DNA of 64,000 nucleotides from G963674665 sp964609625 (GTDB lineage: Bacteria > Desulfobacterota > Desulfovibrionia > Desulfovibrionales > Desulfovibrionaceae), in assembly GCA_964609625.1 (NCBI GenBank), contig CAZSRS010000003.1, positions 62,001 to 126,000 of the forward strand, read 5' to 3'. Both the position numbers and the translations under genes were made by a program. Shown one piece after another: positions 1-8,509 of this stretch. Numbering within the stretch: the stretch's first letter is position 1; every line of letters begins with the position of its first letter. The notes under the pieces were generated by a model. That model made no database searches. It saw only the letters and a list, made by a program, of their open reading frames with translations, and was not told the DNA's origin.

Positions 1-300
1 ATGCTGCAATACGGCGTACGGGTCTATTACCAACCCAGCCCCTTTGCCCACAGCAAGCTATTCATGGTGGACGACCATTACGCCCTGGTGGGCTCGACCA
101 ATATGGACCCGCGTAGTCTGCGACTGAACTTCGAATTCGCCATGGAAGTCTACGATCAGGAATTCGTGCAACGGCTCCAGGAGCATTTCAACGCCGTGCG
201 CGCGCGCTCCCGCGAAACAAGCCTGGAAGAGGTGGACGGCCGGCCCTTTGGCATGCGCCTGTTGGACTCCCTGTGCTGGCTGTTTTCCCCCTACCTGTGA
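1..300 (+). CDS. Cardiolipin synthase / phospholipase D family, C-terminal part (5' truncated)
   Basis: This is the last 99 residues of a phospholipase D-superfamily protein that begins before the window. The second HKD motif is visible at about residues 17-25 (HSKLFMVDD), followed by the GSTNMDPRS block typical of bacterial cardiolipin synthases. The C-terminus ends in a hydrophobic LCWLFSPYL stretch, as in Cls proteins. The family joins two phosphatidylglycerol molecules into cardiolipin at the inner membrane. The ATG at position 1 is probably internal. Another PLD-type phospholipid-modifying enzyme is possible because the first HKD motif and the N-terminal membrane segments are outside the window. 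Confidence 0.85.
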   Translation: MLQYGVRVYYQPSPFAHSKLFMVDDHYALVGSTNMDPRSLRLNFEFAMEVYDQEFVQRLQEHFNAVRARSRETSLEEVDGRPFGMRLLDSLCWLFSPYL

Positions 301-310
301 GGTGAAACCA

Positions 311-1300
311 ATGCTTGTGCTGCTTCTGGCCCTGCTTTTTCTGCTTTTCGGATTTCCTGACCAAGCCCTGGCCTGGGGGCCGGGCGTGCACATGGCCATC
401 GGCAACCAGCTCCTGCACGTGCCCCATCTCCTTCCCCAGACCCTGGCATCGGTGCTGGCCACGCAGCCCCATGCCTTCCTCTACGGCTGTCTTTCGGCCG
501 ACATCTTCGTGGGCAAGGGCTGCACCTCCAAGCCCGGCCACAGCCACAACTGGGACACCGCGCGCATCCTGCTGCTGGCCGCGGACTCGCCTCCCTTGCA
601 AGCCCACGCCCTGGGCTACGTGAGTCACCTGGCCGCGGACGTGGTGGCCCACAACTATTACGTGCCCACCATGCTGGGGCTGACTCCGGGCAGCGGCAAA
701 CTCAGCCACATGCTCGTGGAAATGCAGGCCGACCGCCGGGTGCGCTGGTCGGCGCGCCAGGCACGCGGCATACTCCTGCACCCACATCTGGATCAGGACT
801 CCTGCCTGCTCATGGCCACCCAGCGCAAGCGCTGGCCATTCCAATTCAAGAAACGGCTGTTCATCAACAGCGTGAGAGTCTCGGGGAGCAGGGAATTGCG
901 CAAGCACCTGAGTAGCCTGCGCCGGATGCTGCCTCTGGCGCCCAGCATGGCGCCCGGCCTGGAACCGCCACCAAAGACGGAAAGGCTCGTTGCCGATCCG
1001 CAGGACAACTACAACTACCTCATGCGCATGCTGGACCTCAGCCTGACGCTGTCCATCCAGGCAGTGACCAGGTTCGAGAGCTGCCTGGCCCAGGACTTCG
1101 ACCCCATCGGCGGGGAACATCTGCGCGAAGTCCGCAGACTCAGGCGGCAGGGGCTGCACATGGTATCCCAGCACTCGCCCAATCCGGCCGGAAACCTGTT
1201 TCCCTTGGATCCCAGGCTCGACGCCCTGACCAGGGGAGGCACGTACGTGCTGGTGTCCGGCCCTGCTCAGGCCCGTTCCGGAACGGAATTGCGCCGGTAG
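311..1300 (+). CDS. Secreted zinc-dependent phospholipase C domain protein
   Basis: A 329-residue protein with a clear signal peptide (residues 1-21, hydrophobic core LVLLLALLFLLF, cleavage after ALA). It is followed by WGPGVHMAIGNQLL, the tryptophan/histidine start typical of zinc-dependent phospholipase C / S1-P1 nuclease-fold proteins. More candidate zinc ligands follow: D in LSADIFVG, H in GHSHNWD, and HLAADVVAHNYY. Start chosen at ATG 311, which opens directly on the signal peptide 10 nt after the cardiolipin synthase gene, so the two are probably cotranscribed and share a phospholipid theme. Substrate unknown. Its 3' end overlaps the convergent gene by 34 bp. Confidence 0.75.
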   Translation: MLVLLLALLFLLFGFPDQALAWGPGVHMAIGNQLLHVPHLLPQTLASVLATQPHAFLYGCLSADIFVGKGCTSKPGHSHNWDTARILLLAADSPPLQAHALGYVSHLAADVVAHNYYVPTMLGLTPGSGKLSHMLVEMQADRRVRWSARQARGILLHPHLDQDSCLLMATQRKRWPFQFKKRLFINSVRVSGSRELRKHLSSLRRMLPLAPSMAPGLEPPPKTERLVADPQDNYNYLMRMLDLSLTLSIQAVTRFESCLAQDFDPIGGEHLREVRRLRRQGLHMVSQHSPNPAGNLFPLDPRLDALTRGGTYVLVSGPAQARSGTELRR

Positions 1301-2457
1301 GCCTGAATGGTGTACTTGGCCACTGCCAGGATGGCGCGAAGGTTGGAAAGGGGCTTGGGGTTCCCTGCTGTCTGCTCCCCTACCCCAGCCTGGCGAACAT
1401 GTCCGCCCACGACTGTCTGCATCCGGGAGCCCTCATCCAGCAGCCTGCCGCGCAGGATTTTCGCCGTGGAGGCGGCGCCGGCGGCCTCCAACTTGGCGCA
1501 CAGCTCCCTGGCCGTGTCCATGGGGCTGCTGGTGAAATAGCAGACCCTCGCCACCTGGGCCAGGGTTTCGGGGCTCAGCTCCACCCCCCTGTGCAGGTCG
1601 GCCAGCAACTCGGCCGTGGCGTCCAGGTCGTTGTTCTTGAGATTACTGATCAATGAACCGCGGATGGGATCCTCGGCCTCTGGATCGCGTCGCCGCAATT
1701 CCTCGAACACGATCTTGGCCTTGGCAAAACGCCCCTGTTCCGTGAACTTCCTGATGGCAAGACGGAAGTGTTCCTTGGCCAGGGCCGGATGCCCGGCCAT
1801 GATCCAGCAGCGCGCCAGGCCGTGGTGCGCCTCTGCCCGGTGAGGGGCAAGTTCCAGGGCGCTCTGGAAGAGGTTCTGCGCCCTGAGATGTTCCCTTGCC
1901 TTCAGCGCCTTGACACCCTCTTGCAAGGCCTCTTCCACGGGATCCACCAACCGCTCGTTCGCCTCTTCCAGCCTGGCGAGTTCTTCCTGCACGGCATGCA
2001 GCGACGAATGGCGCGCCTCGGTCCGGGTTACTCCTTGCAATCCACCGGCCAGGGCCTGTTCGATCTTTTCCCTGAAACAGTCCAGGGAGTAGGGCCTGAG
2101 CACATAGGCCGAGCAGCCCGAGGCCAGGGCCCGCAGCACCATGGCCCGCCGATTGTCACAGGAAAACAGCAGCATGGGCGTGGCCTGCAAGTCCGGATGC
2201 AGTCGCAGCAGCTGGATGGCCTCGGCTCCAGGCATGTCGAGCAAGGCATCATCGCAGAGCACTAGATCGATGCGGTTATTCAAGGCATGGCGCAGGGCGT
2301 CGCGCCCCGTATGCAGGGTGACCATTTCATGCGGCACGTCCCTGAGGATGTTGCGCAGGCATTTGTGGTCGGTCCTGATGTTGGCCTTGTCCCGCCCCAG
2401 CAGCAGAATACGGCTGCTCTGCGCGGTCGCCGCGAGTAACTGGCTCTGTCCGGACAT
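1267..2457 (-). CDS. Degenerate receiver domain protein with TPR-like repeats
   Basis: A 396-residue protein. Residues about 18-140 resemble a response-regulator receiver (RILLLGRDKAN, DLVLCDDALLDMPGAEAI, YVLRPYS), and about 170-300 are TPR-like helical repeats (AREHLRAQNLFQSALELAPHR). The receiver looks impaired: the N-terminal acidic pair is replaced by GRD and the invariant Lys before Pro is Arg (LRPYS). It probably works as a protein-interaction adaptor, not a phosphorylated switch. Start set at ATG 2457, preceded by a GGTGAG-like site. The tail (about 330-396) has no recognised domain. A second receiver-TPR protein of similar build lies at 58955-60310. Confidence 0.7.
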   Translation of the reverse strand: MSGQSQLLAATAQSSRILLLGRDKANIRTDHKCLRNILRDVPHEMVTLHTGRDALRHALNNRIDLVLCDDALLDMPGAEAIQLLRLHPDLQATPMLLFSCDNRRAMVLRALASGCSAYVLRPYSLDCFREKIEQALAGGLQGVTRTEARHSSLHAVQEELARLEEANERLVDPVEEALQEGVKALKAREHLRAQNLFQSALELAPHRAEAHHGLARCWIMAGHPALAKEHFRLAIRKFTEQGRFAKAKIVFEELRRRDPEAEDPIRGSLISNLKNNDLDATAELLADLHRGVELSPETLAQVARVCYFTSSPMDTARELCAKLEAAGAASTAKILRGRLLDEGSRMQTVVGGHVRQAGVGEQTAGNPKPLSNLRAILAVAKYTIQAYRRNSVPERA

Positions 2458-2776
2458 TGTTCTCACCCTGTTGTTGTTGGTTGCGTGCACCAGGGAGATC
2501 GGACGATTTGGAATTATCTTTAGTATGCGGGACGTTGAAAAAGACTGATGCCTGGCCGCATCCTGCCATGATCCGTTTTGTTTTTCAGCAGGGCGACCCT
2601 GGCGCGGATGCATCCATTCCCCACGCAATTCAGGCCACGGGACAGGCTACGGACGCGTTGTCGCGCCGTATGGCCCAGACATGCTGCTTTTCCAACAGCC
2701 CGCGCGGAGTCATGGATGCGCCTTGCCCGGCGCTCACGATGTGGTGGGAGGGGCGATACCGCGGTGTGATCCGGGT
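2458..2776. other. Intergenic region, 319 bp
   Basis: This lies between the start of the receiver-TPR gene and the end of the zinc-ribbon gene, both on the minus strand. It must hold the promoter of the receiver-TPR gene. I see no tRNA, convincing terminator or repeat in it. Confidence 0.4.
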
Positions 2777-3193
2777 CTATTTGTAGAGTTGGATGACCTT
2801 CCCAGTATGCGCGCGTTCCCTGACAAGGGGTGTCGCCGCATCTTCCACGTCGCCTTTGTGACGCTCGAAAGACGCGCCGCAGGTGAGGCACTTCCAGCCT
2901 TCTTCGTGCTCGTGCAGGCGGATGAGCAGTCCGTCCTTGTCGAAACATTGCTGGCAAAATGGGCCCTGCTTGATATTCCCAGTCTTCAGCCAGTAGCTGA
3001 AGCCGTCGTATTCCAGATTTTTCGCCAGGTAGAGGATATCCTCGTATTCCTGCACCTGGGATTTGAGCAGGGCGTTCTCGTCACAGGTCTCGATAAATTT
3101 TGCCTGCAACTCCTTGAGAATGAGCCTGGCGTTTTCGGTACGCCCCTGCTCATAGAGGTCGTGCACCTGCTTGAAAAGATAGTAGTCGAGCAT
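2777..3193 (-). CDS. Zinc-ribbon protein of unknown function
   Basis: A 138-residue soluble protein. An N-terminal helical part (MLDYYLFKQVHDLYEQG) may form a coiled coil through KELQAKFIETCDENALLKSQVQEYED-type heptads. A C-terminal two-knuckle zinc ribbon follows, with FCQQC and KCLTC as the four-Cys site at about residues 83-107. ATG 3193 is preferred over ATG 3199 because the AAAGGGG ribosome site is 6-7 nt from 3193 and abuts 3199. It is divergent from cheD. The zinc ribbon suggests protein or nucleic-acid binding, but no function can be assigned. Confidence 0.6.
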   Translation of the reverse strand: MLDYYLFKQVHDLYEQGRTENARLILKELQAKFIETCDENALLKSQVQEYEDILYLAKNLEYDGFSYWLKTGNIKQGPFCQQCFDKDGLLIRLHEHEEGWKCLTCGASFERHKGDVEDAATPLVRERAHTGKVIQLYK

Positions 3194-3371
3194 GTCCATC
3201 CCCTTTGACGAAGTTGCAGCGCATACTGCCGCGTTCCCTGACTTTATCGGATTCGCTTCTCGAAACTTTAGAGGGGTGGGCATGCTTTTTCGGTTGCGTG
3301 CCGCGCACCGGGCCACACTGTATAATCGTATGCGCGCGGCCTTCCAGAACCGCGCTTCCGGTATAACGGCC

Positions 3372-3400
3372 TTGACAAGCAAGGCCCCTGACCAGATAGT
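3372..3400 (+). promoter_or_regulatory. Predicted sigma70 promoter of cheD
   Basis: A consensus -35 box TTGACA (3372-3377) is followed after 17 bp by GATAGT (3395-3400; 4 of 6 match TATAAT). Transcription would start near 3407, giving a leader under 20 nt with the GAGGAGGG ribosome site before the TTG start at 3425. Confidence 0.5.
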
Positions 3401-3424
3401 ATACGAAATGCCGAGGAGGGTCCT

Positions 3425-3907
3425 TTGTTGGGGCAGCACGTTGTTTCCATCTCCGACATGCTCTGGTCCACACGGCCGGATGACGTGCTCGTGACCTATT
3501 CCCTGGGTTCCTGCATCGGTGTCACCGCCTACGACCCCCAGACCCGTGTGGGGGGGCTTATCCATTGTCTCCTGCCACACGCCAGTGTATCTCCGGACAA
3601 GGCGCGGGATAACCCCTACATGTTCGTGAGCACCGGTGTCGTGGACATGATCAAAACCCTCCTGCGCAACGGCGCCTCGCGGGAACGCCTGATCATCAAG
3701 GCGGCCGGGGGGGCCAAGATGATGCACGTCAACAACATGTTCGACGTTGGGGCGCGGAACGCCACGGCCCTGGAAAAACTCCTGGCGCACAACAGCATGA
3801 AACTGGCTGGAAGGGACTTCGGCGGCAGTATTCCCCGGACCATGTTCCTGCACCTGAACACCGGCATGGTCGTGATCAAATCTCTTGGATCGGAGCGGAT
3901 CCTATGA
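3425..3907 (+). CDS. cheD: Chemoreceptor glutamine deamidase CheD
   Basis: A 160-residue protein matching CheD along its length. The conserved TYSLGSCIGV block carries the catalytic Cys, and VGGLIHCLLP carries the catalytic His. The later KAAGGAKMM and LNTGMVVIKS blocks also fit. CheD deamidates glutamines in methyl-accepting chemotaxis receptors and in some bacteria binds CheC. The start is TTG 3425, five bases after a strong GAGGAGGG site; no ATG is available nearby. It overlaps the HDOD gene by 4 nt, so the two are translationally coupled. No cheB, cheR or receptor gene is in the window. Confidence 0.9.
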   Translation: MLGQHVVSISDMLWSTRPDDVLVTYSLGSCIGVTAYDPQTRVGGLIHCLLPHASVSPDKARDNPYMFVSTGVVDMIKTLLRNGASRERLIIKAAGGAKMMHVNNMFDVGARNATALEKLLAHNSMKLAGRDFGGSIPRTMFLHLNTGMVVIKSLGSERIL

Positions 3908-4755
3908 GCAGACGCAAAGCCATCATCGCCGCATTGGTCACGGTGCCGCCCCTGCCGGCTTCCGTGCAACGCACCCTGGTGTTGTTGCGCGACCCCGAGG
4001 TCGATGTGGCCGAGGTCGCCAGGGCCATCGAGATGGATCCCAACATCACGGTCAACATCCTGCGTTTGGCCAATTCGCCCCAGTTCGGGGGCATGCGCTC
4101 CATCAGCTCCGTGCGAGAGGCCTTGATCCGGCTGGGGGGCAAGCGGGTCGCCCAACTCCTCGTGACCGCCGGCATCTCGCCGCACGTCAACAAGGAGATC
4201 AAGGGCTACGGACTGCCGGCCGGCGCTCTGCTCGAACACTCCATCGCCACGGCCCTGGCGACCGAAGCCCTGGCCTTGAAAACCGGTCGTACACCACCCG
4301 AACACGCCTTCACCGCCGGCCTGCTCGCCAACCTGGGCAAGATCGTGCTCGGCACCTTCCTGGAAGTGGACGCCACCCCCATCCTTGAACTCGCCCACAG
4401 CGAGATGATCCCCTTTGATCAGGCCGAGGAACGTGTCCTGGGCATCAACCACGCCGAGGTGGGCGCCCTGCTCCTGGAGCGCTGGGGCCTGCCCGATGAC
4501 GTCGTGGAGATCGTGCGCTGGCGGTTGAATCCAGATGACTATCCCGGCGAGAACCTGGCACTGGATCTGGTGCACGCCGGCGAGGCCCTGGCCAAGCTGA
4601 GCAGTATCGCCCTGGGAGTGGACGGCCTGCACTACCAGCCATCCACCCTGGTGGTGCAGCGCTTGGGGCTCACGCCGGAAATCGTGGAACAGGTCATGGC
4701 CCAGGTGGCCGTGGACGCCGCGGAACTGCGTCAAACCTTCAACGCGGACGATTGA
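3904..4755 (+). CDS. HDOD domain signalling protein
   Basis: A 283-residue protein with an HDOD domain over about residues 15-215 (PPLPASVQRTLVLL at the start, then MDPNITVNILRLANSPQFGG and the later EHSIATALATEAL helix). HDOD proteins descend from HD-domain phosphohydrolases but lack the metal ligands and serve as regulatory scaffolds in motility, cell-cycle and stress signalling. ATG 3904 overlaps the cheD stop in an ATGA arrangement, so a role with CheD in chemotaxis or motility control is a reasonable inference. The next gene starts at or just after its stop. Confidence 0.85.
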   Translation: MSRRKAIIAALVTVPPLPASVQRTLVLLRDPEVDVAEVARAIEMDPNITVNILRLANSPQFGGMRSISSVREALIRLGGKRVAQLLVTAGISPHVNKEIKGYGLPAGALLEHSIATALATEALALKTGRTPPEHAFTAGLLANLGKIVLGTFLEVDATPILELAHSEMIPFDQAEERVLGINHAEVGALLLERWGLPDDVVEIVRWRLNPDDYPGENLALDLVHAGEALAKLSSIALGVDGLHYQPSTLVVQRLGLTPEIVEQVMAQVAVDAAELRQTFNADD

Positions 4756-4772
4756 CATCCTGGTTTCCTCCC

Positions 4773-5537
4773 ATGTCGAGACAACCCATCGGGTTCCTGT
4801 TCCTCGCGCTGACACTCCTGCCGCTCGTTCTCTGCCCCGCCACCTCCCAGTCCGGCACTCCCGCTCCCAGACAGCCCAGGCCATGGCTCGTGGCCATCGA
4901 CGTGGGGCATTCCCTGCCCCAACCCGGCGCCACCAGTGCCAGGGGGCGCTCCGAATACCTCTTCAACAAGGAATTCGCCCCGTTCCTGGCCAAGGCTCTG
5001 GCCGAACTGGGCATCCGGTCCTTTTTCATCGATTCCGGGCAACGGCACCGCAGTCCGGAGCAGCGCGGCAAACTGGCCGCCAGGGACCGCGCCGACATCT
5101 TGATCTCGGTGCACCACGACTCTGTCCAGCCCCACTACCTCCGGACCTGGGTTCACGAAGGAAAAACACAACGCTACTGCGACATGTTCCAGGGCTATTC
5201 CCTGTTCTATTCCGAACTGAGCAAACGCCCACGGCAGAGTCTGGCCCTGGCCAAGGCTGTCGGTGGGCGGCTGCGGAGCCACGGCTTCACTCCCACGGCC
5301 CATCATGCCGAGCCCATTGCCGGAGAGAACAGGGAGTTCGTTGACCCGGAACGCGGGGTCTACCGCTTCGACCACCTGCGCCTGCTCAAGAGCGCCGCCA
5401 TGCCCGCGCTGTTGCTGGAGTGCGGTGTCATCGTCCACCGCGAGGAGGAACTGCTCTGCCGGGACCCGGAGCGCCAGCGCCTCATGGCCGTTGCCGTGGC
5501 CCTGGGCATTGCCGACCATCTACGGCAGGCACCATAG
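4773..5537 (+). CDS. N-acetylmuramoyl-L-alanine amidase (Amidase_3)
   Basis: A 254-residue exported amidase. After an N-terminal signal (FLFLALTLLPLVLC) the mature part starts with VAIDVGHS, carrying the first zinc His. LFNKEFA, SVHHDS (second zinc His) and LLECGVI (catalytic Glu) follow. The family cleaves the bond between MurNAc and the stem peptide in periplasmic peptidoglycan. ATG 4773 is preferred because it opens on the signal sequence; a TTG at 4752 overlapping the HDOD stop would add seven residues. A Cys ends the signal segment, but LVLC is a poor lipobox. No SPOR, LysM or AMIN domain is visible. Confidence 0.85.
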   Translation: MSRQPIGFLFLALTLLPLVLCPATSQSGTPAPRQPRPWLVAIDVGHSLPQPGATSARGRSEYLFNKEFAPFLAKALAELGIRSFFIDSGQRHRSPEQRGKLAARDRADILISVHHDSVQPHYLRTWVHEGKTQRYCDMFQGYSLFYSELSKRPRQSLALAKAVGGRLRSHGFTPTAHHAEPIAGENREFVDPERGVYRFDHLRLLKSAAMPALLLECGVIVHREEELLCRDPERQRLMAVAVALGIADHLRQAP

Positions 5538-5648
5538 AGCGTAAAACACTTGACAAACAGCGCGGTAAAGGCCAGTTTCCGTGTGTGGAAATTTTCCCAA
5601 ACATACAGGAACCGACATATCGAGCCCATTGATCTTAAGGAGACGCCC

Positions 5649-5795
5649 ATGGAAGTCATCAGCGAACTCTTTCAGAATGTTCTGAAGTCCACGGCCGCCG
5701 GCTGGGTGGGCGTGAGCGGCATATTCATCTACATGGGGGTCATCGTGGCCGTCGCCCTCTACCGCATCCAGAAAGCGGATCACATGCACCACTAG
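5649..5795 (+). CDS. Small single-span membrane protein
   Basis: A 48-residue protein with one predicted membrane helix (about GWVGVSGIFIYMGVIVAVAL) and a charged, His-rich end (RIQKADHMHH). The ribosome site TAAGGAGA lies 7 nt before ATG 5649, and a strong terminator follows, which supports a real gene. In size and layout it resembles small accessory subunits of membrane complexes, but no partner gene is adjacent. Confidence 0.6.
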   Translation: MEVISELFQNVLKSTAAGWVGVSGIFIYMGVIVAVALYRIQKADHMHH

Positions 5796-5839
5796 ACCGC
5801 AGCCCTTCGTATCGGCTTTTCGCCCATTGCACATGCAAG

Positions 5840-5883
5840 GCCCGCCCCGCCGCATCGCGCGGCAAGGCGGGCTATCTTTTTTT
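5840..5883 (+). terminator. Rho-independent terminator
   Basis: The stem GCCCGCC (5840-5846) pairs with GGCGGGC (5866-5872), with further pairing of CCGC and GCGG inside. It is followed by TATC and a run of seven T (5877-5883). It ends the transcript of the small membrane protein gene. Confidence 0.8.
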
Positions 5884-5915
5884 CCACCCCACGGGCATTC
5901 CCCACCCTGGAAACA

Positions 5916-6791
5916 TCAGATGTCGTCGTTGTCCGCCACTTCCATGAGATACCTGCCGTAGTCGTTCTTGATCATCTCCTGGGCCAGGGCCCTGAGCTGT
6001 TCCTTGCCGATGTAGCCCTTACGGTAGGCGATCTCCTCCACGCTGGAGATTCTGGTGCCCTGTCTGGACTGCACGGCCTGGACAAAGCTCGCGGCCTGGT
6101 GCAGGGACTCGTGGGTACCGGTGTCCAGCCATGCGAAGCCCCGGCCCAGAATCTCCACCTTCAGCCGCCGGCGCCGTAGGTAGACGTTGTTCAGGTCCGT
6201 GATCTCCAACTCGCCCCTGGCCGAGGGCTTGAGCGAGGCCGCCACGTCCGGGGCCTCGTTGTCGTAGAAGTACAGGCCGGTCACCGCATACTTGGACTTG
6301 GGTTTGGCAGGCTTCTCCTCGATGGAGAGCACGTTCTGGATATCGTCGAATTCCACCACGCCGTAGCGCTGCGGGTCACTGACCTTGTAGCCGAACACGA
6401 TGCCGCCCCTGGTCAGTTCCACGCAACCGCTGAGCAGGGCGGAGAGCCCGTGGCCGTAGAAGATGTTGTCGCCCAGCACCAGGCAGACCGGGTCCACGCC
6501 GATGAAGTCCCGAGCCAGGATAAAGGCCTGGGCGATGCCTTCGGGCCTGGGTTGCTCGATGTAGGTGAAGCGCAGTCCCAACTGGGAACCGTCGCCGAAC
6601 ATGGCCTCGAAGCGGGGCAGGTCCAGGGGCGTGGAGATGATGCAGATTTCTCGGATTCCCGCCAGCATGAGCACGGACAAGGGATAGTAGATCATGGGCT
6701 TGTCGTAGATGGGCAGCAATTGTTTGCAGACGCCCCGCGTGATGGGGTAAAGCCGGGTTCCGGAGCCACCGGCCAGGAGAATGCCTTTCAT
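5916..6791 (-). CDS. rfbA: Glucose-1-phosphate thymidylyltransferase
   Basis: A 291-residue nucleotidyltransferase of normal length for RfbA/RmlA. The N-terminal signature GGSGTRLYPIT is followed by QLLPIYDKPMIYYPLS, LGDNIFYGHG, VVEFDD, EEKPAKPKSKYAVTG and the FAWLDTGTHESL block. The enzyme makes dTDP-glucose from dTTP and glucose 1-phosphate, the first step to dTDP-L-rhamnose and related sugars for surface polysaccharide. ATG 6791 has a GAGG site upstream. It is oddly alone here, since rfbB, rfbC and rfbD are not in the window. Confidence 0.95.
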   Translation of the reverse strand: MKGILLAGGSGTRLYPITRGVCKQLLPIYDKPMIYYPLSVLMLAGIREICIISTPLDLPRFEAMFGDGSQLGLRFTYIEQPRPEGIAQAFILARDFIGVDPVCLVLGDNIFYGHGLSALLSGCVELTRGGIVFGYKVSDPQRYGVVEFDDIQNVLSIEEKPAKPKSKYAVTGLYFYDNEAPDVAASLKPSARGELEITDLNNVYLRRRRLKVEILGRGFAWLDTGTHESLHQAASFVQAVQSRQGTRISSVEEIAYRKGYIGKEQLRALAQEMIKNDYGRYLMEVADNDDI

Positions 6792-6899
6792 GTTCGAACC
6801 TCGCTTCTGGGATTGCGTTTTGTCCACGGCCTGATACGTTGTCTTTGCCTGAAAGAACAGCGGCTGCCAAGCGGCCGCAAACCACCACGGGGGTCTGGA

Positions 6900-7730
6900 A
6901 TGCACATGACCTGCAAGGGATTGACCCTGCGCCTCAGCGGTTTCGAACTGGAGAGCGGTGACGAACTCTCCATCGGCTTTCGCCCGGCTGCCCTGGGCAA
7001 AACCCAGGATATCGTGGACGGCGGAGTCTCCCTGCGCTTCGAGAAAACGCCCCCCATCCTGCCCGTGGGCGCCCTGCTCGTGAACGAGACAGAAACGCCC
7101 CTCCTGCAGGTCCTGGCCAACCTCTGGGAACCCAAGACCACGCTCTCGCCACTGCCCAATCTTGCGGAAAACTGCGTCTGGGTACGCGCCCTGGTCAATT
7201 ACGATATCCTGGAAACGCCCCTGCATGTGCGCAAGGATGGCCTGAGCCTGGCCTGGATCACCCTGAGCGACAAGGGTGCGGCCGGAGAACGCCAGGACGC
7301 CAGCGGCCCGCGCATGGAGGAATTGGCCAGGCGGGACCTGCCGATTATCCACGCCCAGGGCTTCCTGCTCCCGGACGACCCCGGACTGCTCAAGGCCCTG
7401 CTCCTGGACTTGGCCGCGCGGCAACGCTTCGACCTGATCCTGACCTCGGGCGGCACGGGTCTGGGTCCCAGGGACACCACGCCGGAAGCTGTCGGGGCGG
7501 TACTGGACAAGCGACTGCCCGGCTTCGAGCGCACCATGCTCATGACCAGCCTGCAAAAGACACCCCACGCCATGATCTCCCGCGCGGTGGCCGGAACCAT
7601 CGCCGAGAGCCTGGTCATCACCTTGCCCGGCTCGCTCAAGGCCGTGTCCGAGAACCTCGAGGCCGTGCTGCCGGCCGTGAAGCACGCCATCGAGAAGCTG
7701 CAGGGCGACCCTGCCGACTGCGGCGCGTGA
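6900..7730 (+). CDS. MogA/MoaB-type molybdopterin protein with N-terminal extension
   Basis: A 276-residue protein. The C-terminal part (about 118-270) is a MoaB/MogA fold: LAWITLSDKGAAGERQDASGP and DLILTSGGTGLGPRDTTPEA form the molybdopterin-binding signature. MogA adenylates molybdopterin before molybdate insertion. Residues 1-115 form an extra domain not found in E. coli MogA (about 195 residues), rich in beta-type sequence and perhaps MOSC-like, though that is a guess. The gene overlaps the next one by 4 nt (GTGA). It diverges from rfbA. Confidence 0.85.
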   Translation: MHMTCKGLTLRLSGFELESGDELSIGFRPAALGKTQDIVDGGVSLRFEKTPPILPVGALLVNETETPLLQVLANLWEPKTTLSPLPNLAENCVWVRALVNYDILETPLHVRKDGLSLAWITLSDKGAAGERQDASGPRMEELARRDLPIIHAQGFLLPDDPGLLKALLLDLAARQRFDLILTSGGTGLGPRDTTPEAVGAVLDKRLPGFERTMLMTSLQKTPHAMISRAVAGTIAESLVITLPGSLKAVSENLEAVLPAVKHAIEKLQGDPADCGA

Positions 7731-8491
7731 CCTGGCGCTTGGCCGCGCCCTCCTGCGTGCTCCCCGGCACGGTACTGGAGAACTGCCGCTTCCTGGCCCA
7801 CAGGGTGGACAGCGTCGGCTTGTGTTTGTTCGAGAGCGCCCCTTGCCTGGCCTACACCGACGCCGACCTGCCTCTGGAGCTGACCTCCCTTGCGGGGCGC
7901 GGCGGTCGCCCCCTGCGCTACCACGCCCACCTGCCCCTGGACCTGCCCTGGCACGAGGGCCCCGAAGCCGTGGCCCAGGTCTGCATCGCCCTGACCAGAC
8001 TGGTGGCGCACCTGAGGCCCGAGGCCTACGTGCTCCACCCCCCGGTCGATGTGGCTGCCCTGGATCGTTTTCTGGCGCTCTGGCAGGCCGCGGGGCAGGA
8101 TCCGTCCCTGCTCTGCCTGGAGAACATCGCCGATAACGACCTTGCCCAAACCTTGCCCCTCACGTATGCATACCACTGCGGATTCTGTATCGATTTCGGC
8201 CACGCCCTGGCCTATGGACAGCAGTGGTTGCTTGAGCACCATGCCTTTCTGGAGCGCACGCGCATGCTGCACGTCTACGCCCCTGGAGAGAGGGGGGCCG
8301 TCCCAGGCCACCGGCACCTGCCCCTGACACGGCTGGAGCGCTCGGACCGCCCGATCCTGGAGCACTTCCTGGGCGCTGTTTCCCAAGCCCAGTCCACGGA
8401 GGGAGGGTTGCTGGTCCTGGAGCTGTTCTCCTGGTCCGACATCGAGGAATCGCGGGACATGGTGGCCCCCTGGCTCCAACCCGATGGGTGA
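7727..8491 (+). CDS. TIM-barrel phosphodiesterase, probable cobamide-remodelling CbiR
   Basis: A 254-residue protein of the xylose-isomerase/AP-endonuclease-like TIM-barrel superfamily. Candidate metal ligands appear in RYHAHLPLDL, YVLHPP, LCLENIADND, CIDFGHAL and MLHVYA, and near the end in LVLELFSW. It starts at GTG 7727, overlapping the mog stop, and is followed 18 nt later by cobU. CbiR enzymes of this superfamily hydrolyse the phosphoribosyl bond of cobamides so the lower ligand can be exchanged, and the cobU neighbour rebuilds the nucleotide loop. The CbiR assignment is inferred from fold plus context; a sugar-phosphate isomerase-like role cannot be excluded. Confidence 0.6.
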   Translation: MTWRLAAPSCVLPGTVLENCRFLAHRVDSVGLCLFESAPCLAYTDADLPLELTSLAGRGGRPLRYHAHLPLDLPWHEGPEAVAQVCIALTRLVAHLRPEAYVLHPPVDVAALDRFLALWQAAGQDPSLLCLENIADNDLAQTLPLTYAYHCGFCIDFGHALAYGQQWLLEHHAFLERTRMLHVYAPGERGAVPGHRHLPLTRLERSDRPILEHFLGAVSQAQSTEGGLLVLELFSWSDIEESRDMVAPWLQPDG

Positions 8492-8509
8492 ATGCAAGGA
8501 CAAAGACCC

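Noticed and set aside
5916..6791. Start of an rfb polysaccharide operon
   Set aside because: Only rfbA is present; neighbours are unrelated and on the other strand.
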